62,785 nt of DNA. It comes from Pseudomonadales bacterium (GTDB lineage Bacteria; Pseudomonadota; Gammaproteobacteria; Pseudomonadales; Azotimanducaceae). Made by a program: the position numbers and the translations under genes. The notes beneath the pieces were generated by a model. That model saw only the letters and a list, made by a program, of their open reading frames with translations, had not been told where the DNA came from and made no database searches. The stretch lies in the NCBI GenBank assembly GCA_022825925.1, contig JAJDVW010000014.1, forward strand, positions 1-62,785. The letters run 5' to 3'. Of this stretch, positions 53,001-60,582 are shown one piece after another (the first letter of the stretch is position 1; each line of letters begins with the position of its first letter).

Positions 53001-53728
53001 GCCTGGCGCTCGATGGCGCGACCTTCACGGTGCCGGCGGGCAAGACCGTGGCGCTGGTCGGTCCATCGGGGGCCGGCAAGACGACGGCCGCGCACCTCCT
53101 GATGCGCTTCTGGGACCCGGGCGCCGGCAGCATCCGGTTCGATGGCCACGACCTGCGGGCCTACCGGCTCGACGAACTGCGCGACCGCATCGCGCTGGTC
53201 ACCCAGGACACGTATCTCTTCAACGAGACCCTGCGGGCCAACATCCTCATCGCCAGGCCGGAGGCGACAGGAGCGGAACTCGACGAAGCGGTACGCCGGG
53301 CCTCGCTGGTCTCTTTCGTGGACGCCCTCCCGGACGGCCTGGAGACGCGCGTCGGCGAGCGGGGCGTGCGCCTGTCCGGCGGGCAGCGGCAGCGCGTGGC
53401 GATCGCGCGGGCGTTCCTGAAGGATGCCCGGGTGCTCATCCTCGACGAGGCGACCTCGCATCTCGACGCCGTGAACGAGCAGGCGGTGCGTCACGCGCTG
53501 GAGGAGCTGATGACCGAGCGCACGACGATCGTGATCGCGCACCGCCTCTCCACGGTGCGCAACGCCGACCGCATCGTCGTGCTGGACGCCGGCCGCACCC
53601 TCGAGACCGGCACGCACGACGAACTGATCGCCCGCGGCGGTCTCTACAGCCGCCTCGCCGGACGCCAGGCGGCACTCGGGGTGGGTGTCGAAGGGGGTGG
53701 GCGCGAGCGTCGAGCCGTCGACAGCTAA
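50088..53728 (+). pseudogene. Single-chain two-half ABC exporter with a 2-base frameshift
   Basis: From the ATG at 50088 a membrane domain plus nucleotide domain runs to Walker B (VGESGAGKST Walker A, LSGGQRQR signature, LVLDE). At 51585-51590 (GAGGGGCGC where GAGGCGC would restore the frame) two extra bases send the frame to a stop at 51647. In the right frame the protein goes on: SSVDAENEAVIQSALDRL, IFAHRLSSV, a linker, then a second membrane domain (about 52000-52900) and second nucleotide domain (VGPSGAGKTT, LSGGQRQR, LILDEATSHLD, IAHRLSTV) to a TAA at 53728. Corrected length is about 1,213 residues. Both ATP sites look catalytic apart from ALSS replacing ATSS in the first. The two frames could still be made separately (the second from ATG 51647). 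Confidence 0.82.
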
Positions 53729-54125
53729 ATTAGGACGTTGATGGCAGCGTGTCCCGCTTGGGGTCCGCGGTGCTCGGCCCGCCTTCATGGGCGCGTCGGG
53801 GACGGTCCACGCCGCGGCCTCGTGGTCGATCTCGTTCCAGTCGGCTGAGGACCTCTCTGGAGCAGATGACGGTGAGCACCAGGAACTCGAATGCGAGCAC
53901 CGTGCCGCGGTACGCGCTCGAGGCGCGCCCGCAGCGGATCGCGGCGCCAACTCGGGTGTAGGGCGGCGCATGCTGGTGCTGGCGGCTGGCGGGGTTGTTC
54001 GGCCGCGCCCGGGAAATGGCGTCGTCGGAGGGGTTGTCGGAGCGGAAGCCTGCGCGATGGCCCGCGGCATCGCGGCGGAGATGCGGCGCCGTAGGCGCCG
54101 CCCGACAGCTTTGCGGTGCGCGCAG
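53729..54125. other. 397-base gap without a supportable gene
   Basis: Several frames are open through here, but none shows a start with a ribosome-binding site or a domain I recognise. One minus-strand frame gives a short hydrophobic stretch (VLAFEFLVLTVIC, near 53870-53920) that might be a decayed membrane protein. No convincing terminator. GC falls at its right end, where the ATPase cassette begins. Confidence 0.4.
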
Positions 54126-55547
54126 TCAGTGTCGGCGTCTGAGCGGCGGCACACCGCCTCGGCGCCCTATCTTGGCCGCCACTCGATACACGTCCGGAAC
54201 GTTGATTTTGTTTGTCGCCTTCCGCAGTTCGGCGACCCGCAAGGTCACCAGCGCGTCGAGCAGTGCCTGTTCGTCAGACGCCGACGTTCCGCTGGCCAAA
54301 GTGATGGGGTCTACAGGTACGTCGTCGGGTTCCGACGCTCGTATACGACTCACGGTCTGACGACTTCGCCAGCGGGCGGTCAACTCTCTCGCCGGACAAG
54401 GTACGACGAGACCCTCAAGGTCGTCGAGGACCGTGCGGATCCATGGGTGGTCCTCTTTCAGCTCGTCCACGCGCGTCTGGGAAGCAGCACGGACGCCTTC
54501 ATGGATTCCTCGATAGTCGATCGGGCGCCCTGCGTCGTTACGCGTTGCAGTGGCGGCTCGTCCGATCGCGACCAAGAAACTCCGAGGACTCACGCGATCC
54601 GTCGTGTCGGCCAAGTGCCGAGGCACCCAAGTGTAGGTGAATCCGCGTTTCGCATAGCCCATGCGCTCGCCCGCCATGTGCTCGAACGCAGCGCGGTGCC
54701 GATCCGAGTTCGTGCCGGGCCGATCCGGTATCAGTGGCGCAATGGATCTTGCCCAGTATCGTTTCGGGATTTCCGCTCGGATCCACTTGAACAGAAGGCC
54801 GTACAGTTCGTCATGTTCCCAATGCAGGTCGACGGCCCCGGTACGCAGCTTTGACGCGTCCGGGAAGTCGAACAAGGCGTTGTCCTCGAACTGGTCGCGG
54901 CGAAGGAACACCTTGACGTTGACTCGCTTGAATCCGCGAAGATCCAAGGCGAGTTGCATGAGGCCCCGGGAGAGCTTTCGCACTACAGACCAGTTAGTCG
55001 CCGACCGGTCAAGGGCATCACACACCATGACGACCTGCCGGCTCGTTTGGAGAACCACTGCTTGGAAGGCTGCATCATGGGTCTCGCCTGACTGGTGGAC
55101 CTCGGCCAGCGGCGACGCCGGTCTATTGCGCAGGTAGCGGCAAAGCACGGCCCGCCAGATGTGATCGGGCGCTACCCGCATCGCCAACATGTCCTCCAAC
55201 TCGCCCGCCGTTGGTGCGAACGGTGCGTTGGCCGCGCCTAGACGGTTCACGAAGCCGAAGAAGCACCTGGCGCGGCCAAGCGACATGTTGTTGTAGGCGT
55301 CAGCCAGCCTTCGTCGGGACTTTTCGCCGCATAACGCATTGGCGAGGTAACTCTTGCCGGTGCCCCGGCCTCCCACGACCAACGGTCGATCGACCGCCGC
55401 AGCGATGCCTTGCATGGCCGACGCATACATTCGCTCTGGGTCGACATGCGCGCCGGGCTCGTGGTCGTAGCTACTCTCGCAACCCTTGAGTGCCTCCCGC
55501 ACCGCCATCAAGGATGCGTTATCCCAAGGCGGCGCCCCAACGCTCAT
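54126..55547 (-). CDS. P-loop ATPase, third gene of the HEPN/ParA-like cassette
   Basis: Cytoplasmic ATPase of 473 residues. Walker A is GGRGTGKS (residues 59-66) and Walker B is VVMVCDALD (172-180). A downstream strand FLRRDQFED (214-222), then DLHWEHDELYGLLFKWI, resembles the arrangement in Sll1717-type P-loop ATPases and KAP/STAND-like regulators. The C-terminal 150 residues (WVPRHLADT, SPRSFLVAIGRA, then a basic tail PPLRRRH) are of unknown fold. The start ATG (55547) overlaps the stop of the ParA-like gene by four bases (ATGA), so stoichiometric production is likely. GC is lower than in surrounding genes, suggesting transfer. Role inferred as regulator or effector switch; no known system matches with certainty. 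Confidence 0.72.
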   Translation of the reverse strand: MSVGAPPWDNASLMAVREALKGCESSYDHEPGAHVDPERMYASAMQGIAAAVDRPLVVGGRGTGKSYLANALCGEKSRRRLADAYNNMSLGRARCFFGFVNRLGAANAPFAPTAGELEDMLAMRVAPDHIWRAVLCRYLRNRPASPLAEVHQSGETHDAAFQAVVLQTSRQVVMVCDALDRSATNWSVVRKLSRGLMQLALDLRGFKRVNVKVFLRRDQFEDNALFDFPDASKLRTGAVDLHWEHDELYGLLFKWIRAEIPKRYWARSIAPLIPDRPGTNSDRHRAAFEHMAGERMGYAKRGFTYTWVPRHLADTTDRVSPRSFLVAIGRAATATRNDAGRPIDYRGIHEGVRAASQTRVDELKEDHPWIRTVLDDLEGLVVPCPARELTARWRSRQTVSRIRASEPDDVPVDPITLASGTSASDEQALLDALVTLRVAELRKATNKINVPDVYRVAAKIGRRGGVPPLRRRH

Positions 55548-56899
55548 CGGCGCCCAGCTTCCGGCGTACCGCTGATCAATCCGTCAACTCGCGCAACGAA
55601 TGAGCCGAAAGCACGATCGGCGAACTCGCCGGACAGTCGGTCGGGATTCTGGCTTGGGTCGATCTCCGTAAAGGTCGCGTCGAACGCGATCGGCCATGGC
55701 CAGTGGGGTGCCTCCTCGTCCTCATAGTCGAAACTGAACCGCTCATAGGACGTACCTTCGCTATTGTCATCGGCGTCGTAGACTTCTTCTACGAACACTT
55801 CGTACGTTCGTTCGCGAAACGCCTTGCGCGGCTCGCTGCCAGGTTGCGCTTTCGCATGGACAATGCGGAAGTCCATGCACCAATGTGAATCGTCGTTTCT
55901 TGCGCGTGCGACTCCCGACAGATAGGAGAAAAGGTAACGATAACCCTCGTACGTCGCTTTCGCATCAATGCCGAAGCACAGGTTGTGGGCGCCGAGACCA
56001 ATCAGCGCCGCCGCGGATGACTCTGCGAGTCCCGCGCGAGCGTCGACCATTACAGCATGGTAATGCCGCGGGCCAGCCTCGCAGGCGACCTCGACCAAGC
56101 GTCGAATGCGTTGTAGGAATGGCTGACCGGAGGTGGGATGGTCCACCAGAGCGCGGCCGAGCTTCGGAACGACACTCCAAGGGGTGGCTGAGGCTGCGTG
56201 CCCGAGCGCGGGCAGCACGTCTATCGCTCCACGCCCCGCCGTAAGCGGCGACTCCGCTATGCAAGCCGCAGCGAGATTCGCATCACTTTGACCCAGGTTG
56301 GTCGCCACCAACCAGTCGATAATGCCGAAATCGGGAAGGTTGTCTCGGCTGAGGAGTAGACTCGCAAGGCCCGGGGCCTCAAGATCCAAATCGACTACCA
56401 GAACGTTGCGCCCTTGCTCGGCTTGTGCGCGGGCCGCGACAGCTAGGGCGGTGGACCTGCCGACGCCGCCCTTGACGCCATGGAACGTCAGAATCGGGGG
56501 TGCGTTTGGCAGCGGATCCTGGAGTTCACTAGCCCAATCCCGACCGACGATGCGTCGATCCACTACGGCGACGCGTCGCCAGATTGGCTCTCCCGACTCG
56601 GCGATGTTGACCTTCTCTCCAACGGTGAAGTCCGTTGCAAGAGACGGGTCAAGCAGGTCTTCGCGCGACTCGACGACAGCGGGGCCCGCGAAGACGCCCA
56701 GCGCTCCTTCAGCGGTGGATCGCAAAGCCGCGAGTGCGTCGGCAGGGGCGTCCTCAAGCAGCAGCAGGGACAGCCTCCCGTCGATGTCGCGGAGGAACCG
56801 ATGGGCGTCCAACGCGCCCTCGCCGAGGTGCTTGATGACAGCGCGAGCGAACACGCCGAGTGCGTGGTCGAATGAGACGTTCTGCTCGTGTGGGTTCAT
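55544..56899 (-). CDS. ParA/MinD-like ATPase with KGGVGRST P-loop
   Basis: The protein has 451 residues from the ATG at 56899, which overlaps the HEPN-like gene stop as ATGA. Residues 1-130 are an N-terminal domain I do not recognise (it contains RRVAVVDRRIVGRDW just before the ATPase). The MinD-like core follows: deviant Walker A FHGVKGGVGRSTALAVAARA (143-150 is KGGVGRST), where the signature Lys is kept but the usual GK[ST] Lys is Arg, then VLVVDLDLEAPGLASLLL, and HYHAVMVDARAGLAESS in place of the usual Walker B/DxxxG. The C-terminal part is acidic (EEVYDADDNSEGTSYE). Unlike plasmid partition ParA there is no ParB or centromere-like repeat nearby. Inference: nucleotide-dependent switch in a three-gene conflict system. 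Confidence 0.78.
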   Translation of the reverse strand: MNPHEQNVSFDHALGVFARAVIKHLGEGALDAHRFLRDIDGRLSLLLLEDAPADALAALRSTAEGALGVFAGPAVVESREDLLDPSLATDFTVGEKVNIAESGEPIWRRVAVVDRRIVGRDWASELQDPLPNAPPILTFHGVKGGVGRSTALAVAARAQAEQGRNVLVVDLDLEAPGLASLLLSRDNLPDFGIIDWLVATNLGQSDANLAAACIAESPLTAGRGAIDVLPALGHAASATPWSVVPKLGRALVDHPTSGQPFLQRIRRLVEVACEAGPRHYHAVMVDARAGLAESSAAALIGLGAHNLCFGIDAKATYEGYRYLFSYLSGVARARNDDSHWCMDFRIVHAKAQPGSEPRKAFRERTYEVFVEEVYDADDNSEGTSYERFSFDYEDEEAPHWPWPIAFDATFTEIDPSQNPDRLSGEFADRAFGSFVARVDGLISGTPEAGRR

Positions 56900-57299
56900 G
56901 ATCTTGGCCGCGAGATGCCGGCCGCTGCCATGACGCGCCCCGTAGCCCTCCGCCACTCGTGATACTTGTCGGACGATACGCTACCGGTCGCGGCGTAGCG
57001 CATCCCGACATCCCAGTCGTCAAAGGCCGTGGGTTGGCCGAGACGGCTCAGTGCTTGGCGCACGGAGTGCAGCACGTTGCGTCCGCCGAGCGTCCTGTGA
57101 TTCTCCGAGTCAGATCGGGGAAGTGGACGTGGGGGACAGCACTTCGCGTGTGTTGCTGAACGGCGTGCTTGACCGAGCATTCGGCGGCGAAACCCATCAG
57201 ATCGCCGGCGTCATCCCAGCGAGAGTCAGTCGCGAGGTAATGCGCATCATCGAAGTGACGAAGCGCCGCGCCCTTGTAGCACTCCGTGCCGGTCGGCAT
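56896..57299 (-). pseudogene. Small HEPN-like protein, first gene of the cassette, frameshifted
   Basis: From the ATG at 57299 (GGAG five bases before) one frame encodes CYKGAALRHFDDAHYLATDS, then WDDAGDLMGFAAECSVKHAV, a helical pattern like HEPN domains of the SAV_6107 type (helix, His/Asp, hydrophobic helix with AAE and Lys). This frame would stop at 57048. Near 57085-57100 the protein-like sequence moves to another frame: TLGGRNVLHSVRQALSRLG, then DDWDVGMRYAATGSVSSDKY, ending at the TGA at 56896 that overlaps the ParA-like start. Corrected length is about 134 residues. The ATGA overlap at the true end argues that the downstream frame is genuine coding sequence, so the break is recent or an assembly indel. 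The HEPN assignment is tentative. Confidence 0.55.
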
Positions 57300-57672
57300 C
57301 GCTGCTCCATGTCGTGATCGCGTACCGTTATCGTAGCGCATCGCGTCTGGAACGCTGCGGCTCCGTGCCGGTTCCCTACGGCGCTTGGCGCCTTGATCCA
57401 ACCCCTTGGCGGTGTTCACGACGCGATCCCAGTCAAAACGGGATTCCCCCATGGCCGCGCAGGCCGCCGCGGGTGCGGCAGGCGGATCGAGGTGTCCGCG
57501 CAGGAGGCCATGACGTACTACGCGCGCACCGCGCGGCGGGCCGCCACGGCAACGCGGGCGGACTGCCCCCCGTCGACATCCACGCCTGCAAGCCGTTCGG
57601 GCCGAACGGGGGTGCCGAGCCCGGCCAACCCCGACGCACGCGACCTGCGCGAGGACCGACATGGCCCGCCCC
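57300..57672. other. 373-base gap with a CCTACGG hairpin and a palindrome
   Basis: No gene is supported. CCTACGG at 57375-57381 runs into a hairpin GGCGC (57380-57384) / GCGCC (57388-57392), another member of the intergenic repeat family. A perfect interrupted palindrome CCGTTCGG-G-CCGAACGG lies at 57593-57609. The promoter of the HEPN/ParA/ATPase cassette should be here, reading leftward, but I cannot place its boxes. Confidence 0.45.
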
Positions 57673-58680
57673 TCAACGATGCCGTTCGATATGCTCCAGC
57701 ACGGCGTCCGTGACCGCGCGCGCTTCCGTCTCCATCAGCCAGTGCCCGGTATCGAGTTCGGTCTCCCGCAGGTTGCCGTCGAAGTACTGCCGTTGTGTCC
57801 GAAGCGCCCGGTCGCCGACCACGGGGTCCTGGTTTCCCCAGATGAACGCCGTGGGAATCGTGACGGTGCGCTGTGACGGGCGGGTCGCCAGGCCGGAGGC
57901 CCGGTACCAGTTGATCGCCGCCGTCAGGGCACCGGGCTCGGAGAAGATGGCCGCGTACTCCTCGACGATCTCCGGTCCATGCTCGCTGTAGATCCCGGTG
58001 CGCATCATCGCGAACCCGTTGAAGCTGAAGAGCGCCTCCGGCAGCCAGGGCAACTGCAGGAACCCGAGGTGGGCGCTGCGTTCGCGCTGGTCGGGGTCTT
58101 CCGCGATCGCGGCCGCGTACGCGCCCATGTGCGGAATGGACAGCGCGGACCAGCTCCGGATGCGCGGCGAGGCGTCGAACACCATCAGCCAGCCGACCGC
58201 CGCGCCCCAGTCGTGGCCGACCAGGTGGAAGCGGTCGAAACCGACCGCATCGGCGACCGCGAACACGTCCGCCGCAAGCTTCTCCGTGGCGTAGGCGTCC
58301 AGGCCGAGAGGTCTCGCGCCGGGGCTGTAACCGCGCTGATCGGGCGCCACGACCCGGTAGCCGGCCCGCGCGAGCGCCGGAATCATGGGCGCGTACATGG
58401 CCGAGGACTCGGGGAAGCCGTGCAGCAGGACGACGTTGCCCCGGTCGCTCCCGAACCCGGCGGTACGCGCCCGGAAGGTCATGGAGTTGGCCTCGATCAG
58501 GGACAGCGTCGGGGTGGGCGCAGCGCTGCCGGCCGGGTCGAAGGCGTCGAGTTCGGCGGTCGCGCGCGTGTGGGCGAAGTCATGATCCAGCGAGGCGTAC
58601 GAACCGATCCACAGGACCAGCGGCACCCCCAGCGCCACCACGAGCACGAGGACCAGAAGCGCTATCAGGACGCGTTTCAT
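57673..58680 (-). CDS. Membrane-anchored epoxide-hydrolase-like alpha/beta hydrolase
   Basis: The protein has 335 residues from the ATG at 58680. An N-terminal hydrophobic segment (VLIALLVLVLVVALGVPLVLW) anchors it in the membrane or acts as an uncleaved signal. The hydrolase core is of the epoxide hydrolase/haloalkane dehalogenase group: oxyanion motif LLHGFPESSAMY, PDQRGYSPGARP, Asp nucleophile in VGHDWGAAVGW, acid in WGNQDPVVGD and catalytic His in DTGHWLMET. Use of Asp rather than Ser as nucleophile points to epoxide or halide substrates. It is the last gene of a minus-strand run after the DUF3604 and sulfatase genes, 16 bases from the former. Confidence 0.9.
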   Translation of the reverse strand: MKRVLIALLVLVLVVALGVPLVLWIGSYASLDHDFAHTRATAELDAFDPAGSAAPTPTLSLIEANSMTFRARTAGFGSDRGNVVLLHGFPESSAMYAPMIPALARAGYRVVAPDQRGYSPGARPLGLDAYATEKLAADVFAVADAVGFDRFHLVGHDWGAAVGWLMVFDASPRIRSWSALSIPHMGAYAAAIAEDPDQRERSAHLGFLQLPWLPEALFSFNGFAMMRTGIYSEHGPEIVEEYAAIFSEPGALTAAINWYRASGLATRPSQRTVTIPTAFIWGNQDPVVGDRALRTQRQYFDGNLRETELDTGHWLMETEARAVTDAVLEHIERHR

Positions 58681-58696
58681 GCGAACCGGCCTGCCG

Positions 58697-60541
58697 TCAA
58701 CGGGTCTCCGGCCGATACCAGATCGGCGACGTGAACGCCCGCTCCTGCAGCGTCGTCGGCACGTCGTCCTGCGGTTCGTCGCCCCGGGCGGCGGCATCGT
58801 AGGTCGTCCAGCGCGGCGTCGGGATCTCGAGGACCCGCGCGTAGTAGAACGCGTGCTGCCCGGGATCGAAGTCCGGGTCGCGCCAGACGGTCCTGAGCTC
58901 GGCGGTGCCGATGGTGTTGGCGTAGGTGGCCGAGGACACGTCGACCGTGTTGCCGACGGGCGCCACGCCGCCGTCCTCCCCGACCGCGCGCTCGCCGGAG
59001 AGCGCGACGTCGTAGATCCGCTCGTGGCTCTGCCCGCCGGCCATCCAGCCCTTCACGATCTGCACGCGATCGAGGTTGGCCCCGCGCGCGTCCTTCAGGG
59101 CTTCCACCACGAACGCGGGCGCGGCGCCGGCCGGGCCCTTCAGCGTGCCGCCCATCGGCACGCCGCCCGCGCGGGCCTTGGCGGACCAATCGTGATCGTC
59201 GAGGAGTTCGGCGGTGTACGACCAGCCGCCGAACAGGCGCACCCGCAGCCGCGGACCGGTGGTCGCATAGGTCTCCCGCCGGCGGAACGCCGCGAAGAGC
59301 GCCTCGCGCGTGTTCTCCTCGGCCCAGACGCCCGTCAGCCCGGCGATGCTGAAGGCCTGGCGCGGCAGCCCGCCCCACAGGTTCGGGTTTTCGCGCGTCT
59401 GCGGCGGTGCCGGGTCGACGCGCGTCAAGTCCTCGCCCACGGAGGTGATGGCGTTGTGGAAGTCCGTGGCGCCGACGAGACCGAACTGGAAGGGGTTGAA
59501 GCCGTCCTTCGCCTCGCGTTCGATCCCGTTGCGATACGCGTCGCGCACGTAGCTGCCCGGCACCTGGCCCTTGATGTTCGTGATGAGAAGCTCGGTGAAG
59601 AGCTCGAAGTTCGCGAACTCGTCGTTCGGCGACAGCAGCGGGTGGGTCTCCGAGGTGCCTTTCTGCTGCGTCACCTCCACCAGCGGCTCGTTCCACGTCC
59701 GGCGCGCCGCGTAGTCCTCGTCCATGGGCTCGCCGAAGGAGTCGGTGTCCCGGAACATCAGCCCGTCGCTGACGTTCGGGTTGTGGGGGATCGCCAGCAC
59801 CTGCACGCCGTGCGCGCGCTGACGCTCGAGGTAGGTCCAGAGATCCTCGGGGTGTCGCGAGTCCACCGCGGAGAAGGGGTCCGGCAGATCGTCCGTGCCC
59901 TTGAAGATCACGTTGCGGTGCATGTTCCCGGCGCCCTGCGCGCCGGGCGTACGCGGCAGCGAACTGGTCCACTCGTAGGCGGCGAAGGTCGTGAACGTGC
60001 CGGGCTCGTAGTGCGCGTCGGCGTCTTCGACGATGCTGCGCCAGACGGTGCGCTCGCGTTCGGGCATCGCGAAGCCCGGCGGGGGGTTGCCTGAGCGCAT
60101 GGCGCGGACGAAGGCCATGAACGCTTGCGCGCGCCGGCCGGAGAAGAGGCCATCGGCATCTTCATCTTCTTCCCCTTCCTGCGGTCCCAGCAGCCGGCCG
60201 ATCTCGGTGTCGGCGTACTCGCCGCCGGGTGTGCCGACGGCCCGCATCGCGCCGAGAAACTCGGCGTGGTCCGTGACCGCCAGAAAGTCGAGTGGCGTGT
60301 CGATGCGTACCGTGCGCCCGTCCGGCGCGTCGGCCGGCTCCCCCTTCGCATAGCGGTAGGAGCCGTCCGGCGTGCGCCGAGCCCCGAGCGCGTAGGCGTC
60401 GTTCGATAACACGGTGTGCAGGTGCAGGTCGCCGAAATAGACGTTCAGGCGCGCCTGCTCCTCGGCGTGCGGTCCCGCACCCACGGCCAGCGCAGCCGTG
60501 GCGATCAGCGCGCGGCTCTTTGCGTTCATTGAAGCGTTCAT
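58697..60541 (-). CDS. Exported DUF3604 family protein
   Basis: The protein has 614 residues. I choose the ATG at 60541 (GAGAGGA upstream); ATGs at 60529 and 60556 are alternatives. A signal peptide ends near AGPHAEE. DUF3604 proteins have a PHP-like metallohydrolase core: VYFGDLHLHTVLSNDAYALG (HxH), FLAVTDHAEFLG (Asp-His-Ala-Glu), then LAIPHNPNVSDG and LVGATDFHN, the likely remaining metal ligands. The C-terminal half (AENTREALFAAFRRRETYATTGPR) is characteristic. Family function is not established; it often travels with sulfatases, as here (41 bases after the sulfatase). Probably periplasmic. Confidence 0.9.
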   Translation of the reverse strand: MNASMNAKSRALIATAALAVGAGPHAEEQARLNVYFGDLHLHTVLSNDAYALGARRTPDGSYRYAKGEPADAPDGRTVRIDTPLDFLAVTDHAEFLGAMRAVGTPGGEYADTEIGRLLGPQEGEEDEDADGLFSGRRAQAFMAFVRAMRSGNPPPGFAMPERERTVWRSIVEDADAHYEPGTFTTFAAYEWTSSLPRTPGAQGAGNMHRNVIFKGTDDLPDPFSAVDSRHPEDLWTYLERQRAHGVQVLAIPHNPNVSDGLMFRDTDSFGEPMDEDYAARRTWNEPLVEVTQQKGTSETHPLLSPNDEFANFELFTELLITNIKGQVPGSYVRDAYRNGIEREAKDGFNPFQFGLVGATDFHNAITSVGEDLTRVDPAPPQTRENPNLWGGLPRQAFSIAGLTGVWAEENTREALFAAFRRRETYATTGPRLRVRLFGGWSYTAELLDDHDWSAKARAGGVPMGGTLKGPAGAAPAFVVEALKDARGANLDRVQIVKGWMAGGQSHERIYDVALSGERAVGEDGGVAPVGNTVDVSSATYANTIGTAELRTVWRDPDFDPGQHAFYYARVLEIPTPRWTTYDAAARGDEPQDDVPTTLQERAFTSPIWYRPETR

Positions 60542-60582
60542 CGCATTCCTCTCCATCCGTCCGGCTCCCGGTGTGTTCGGCC

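Noticed and set aside
53750..53960. A hydrophobic minus-strand stretch suggesting a small membrane protein
   Set aside because: No start with a ribosome-binding site and no recognisable family; kept only as a note on the gap.
55544..56899. Plasmid-type ParA partition locus
   Set aside because: No ParB gene or iterated centromere-like repeats are nearby, the P-loop Lys is Arg, and the partners are a HEPN-like protein and a second ATPase.
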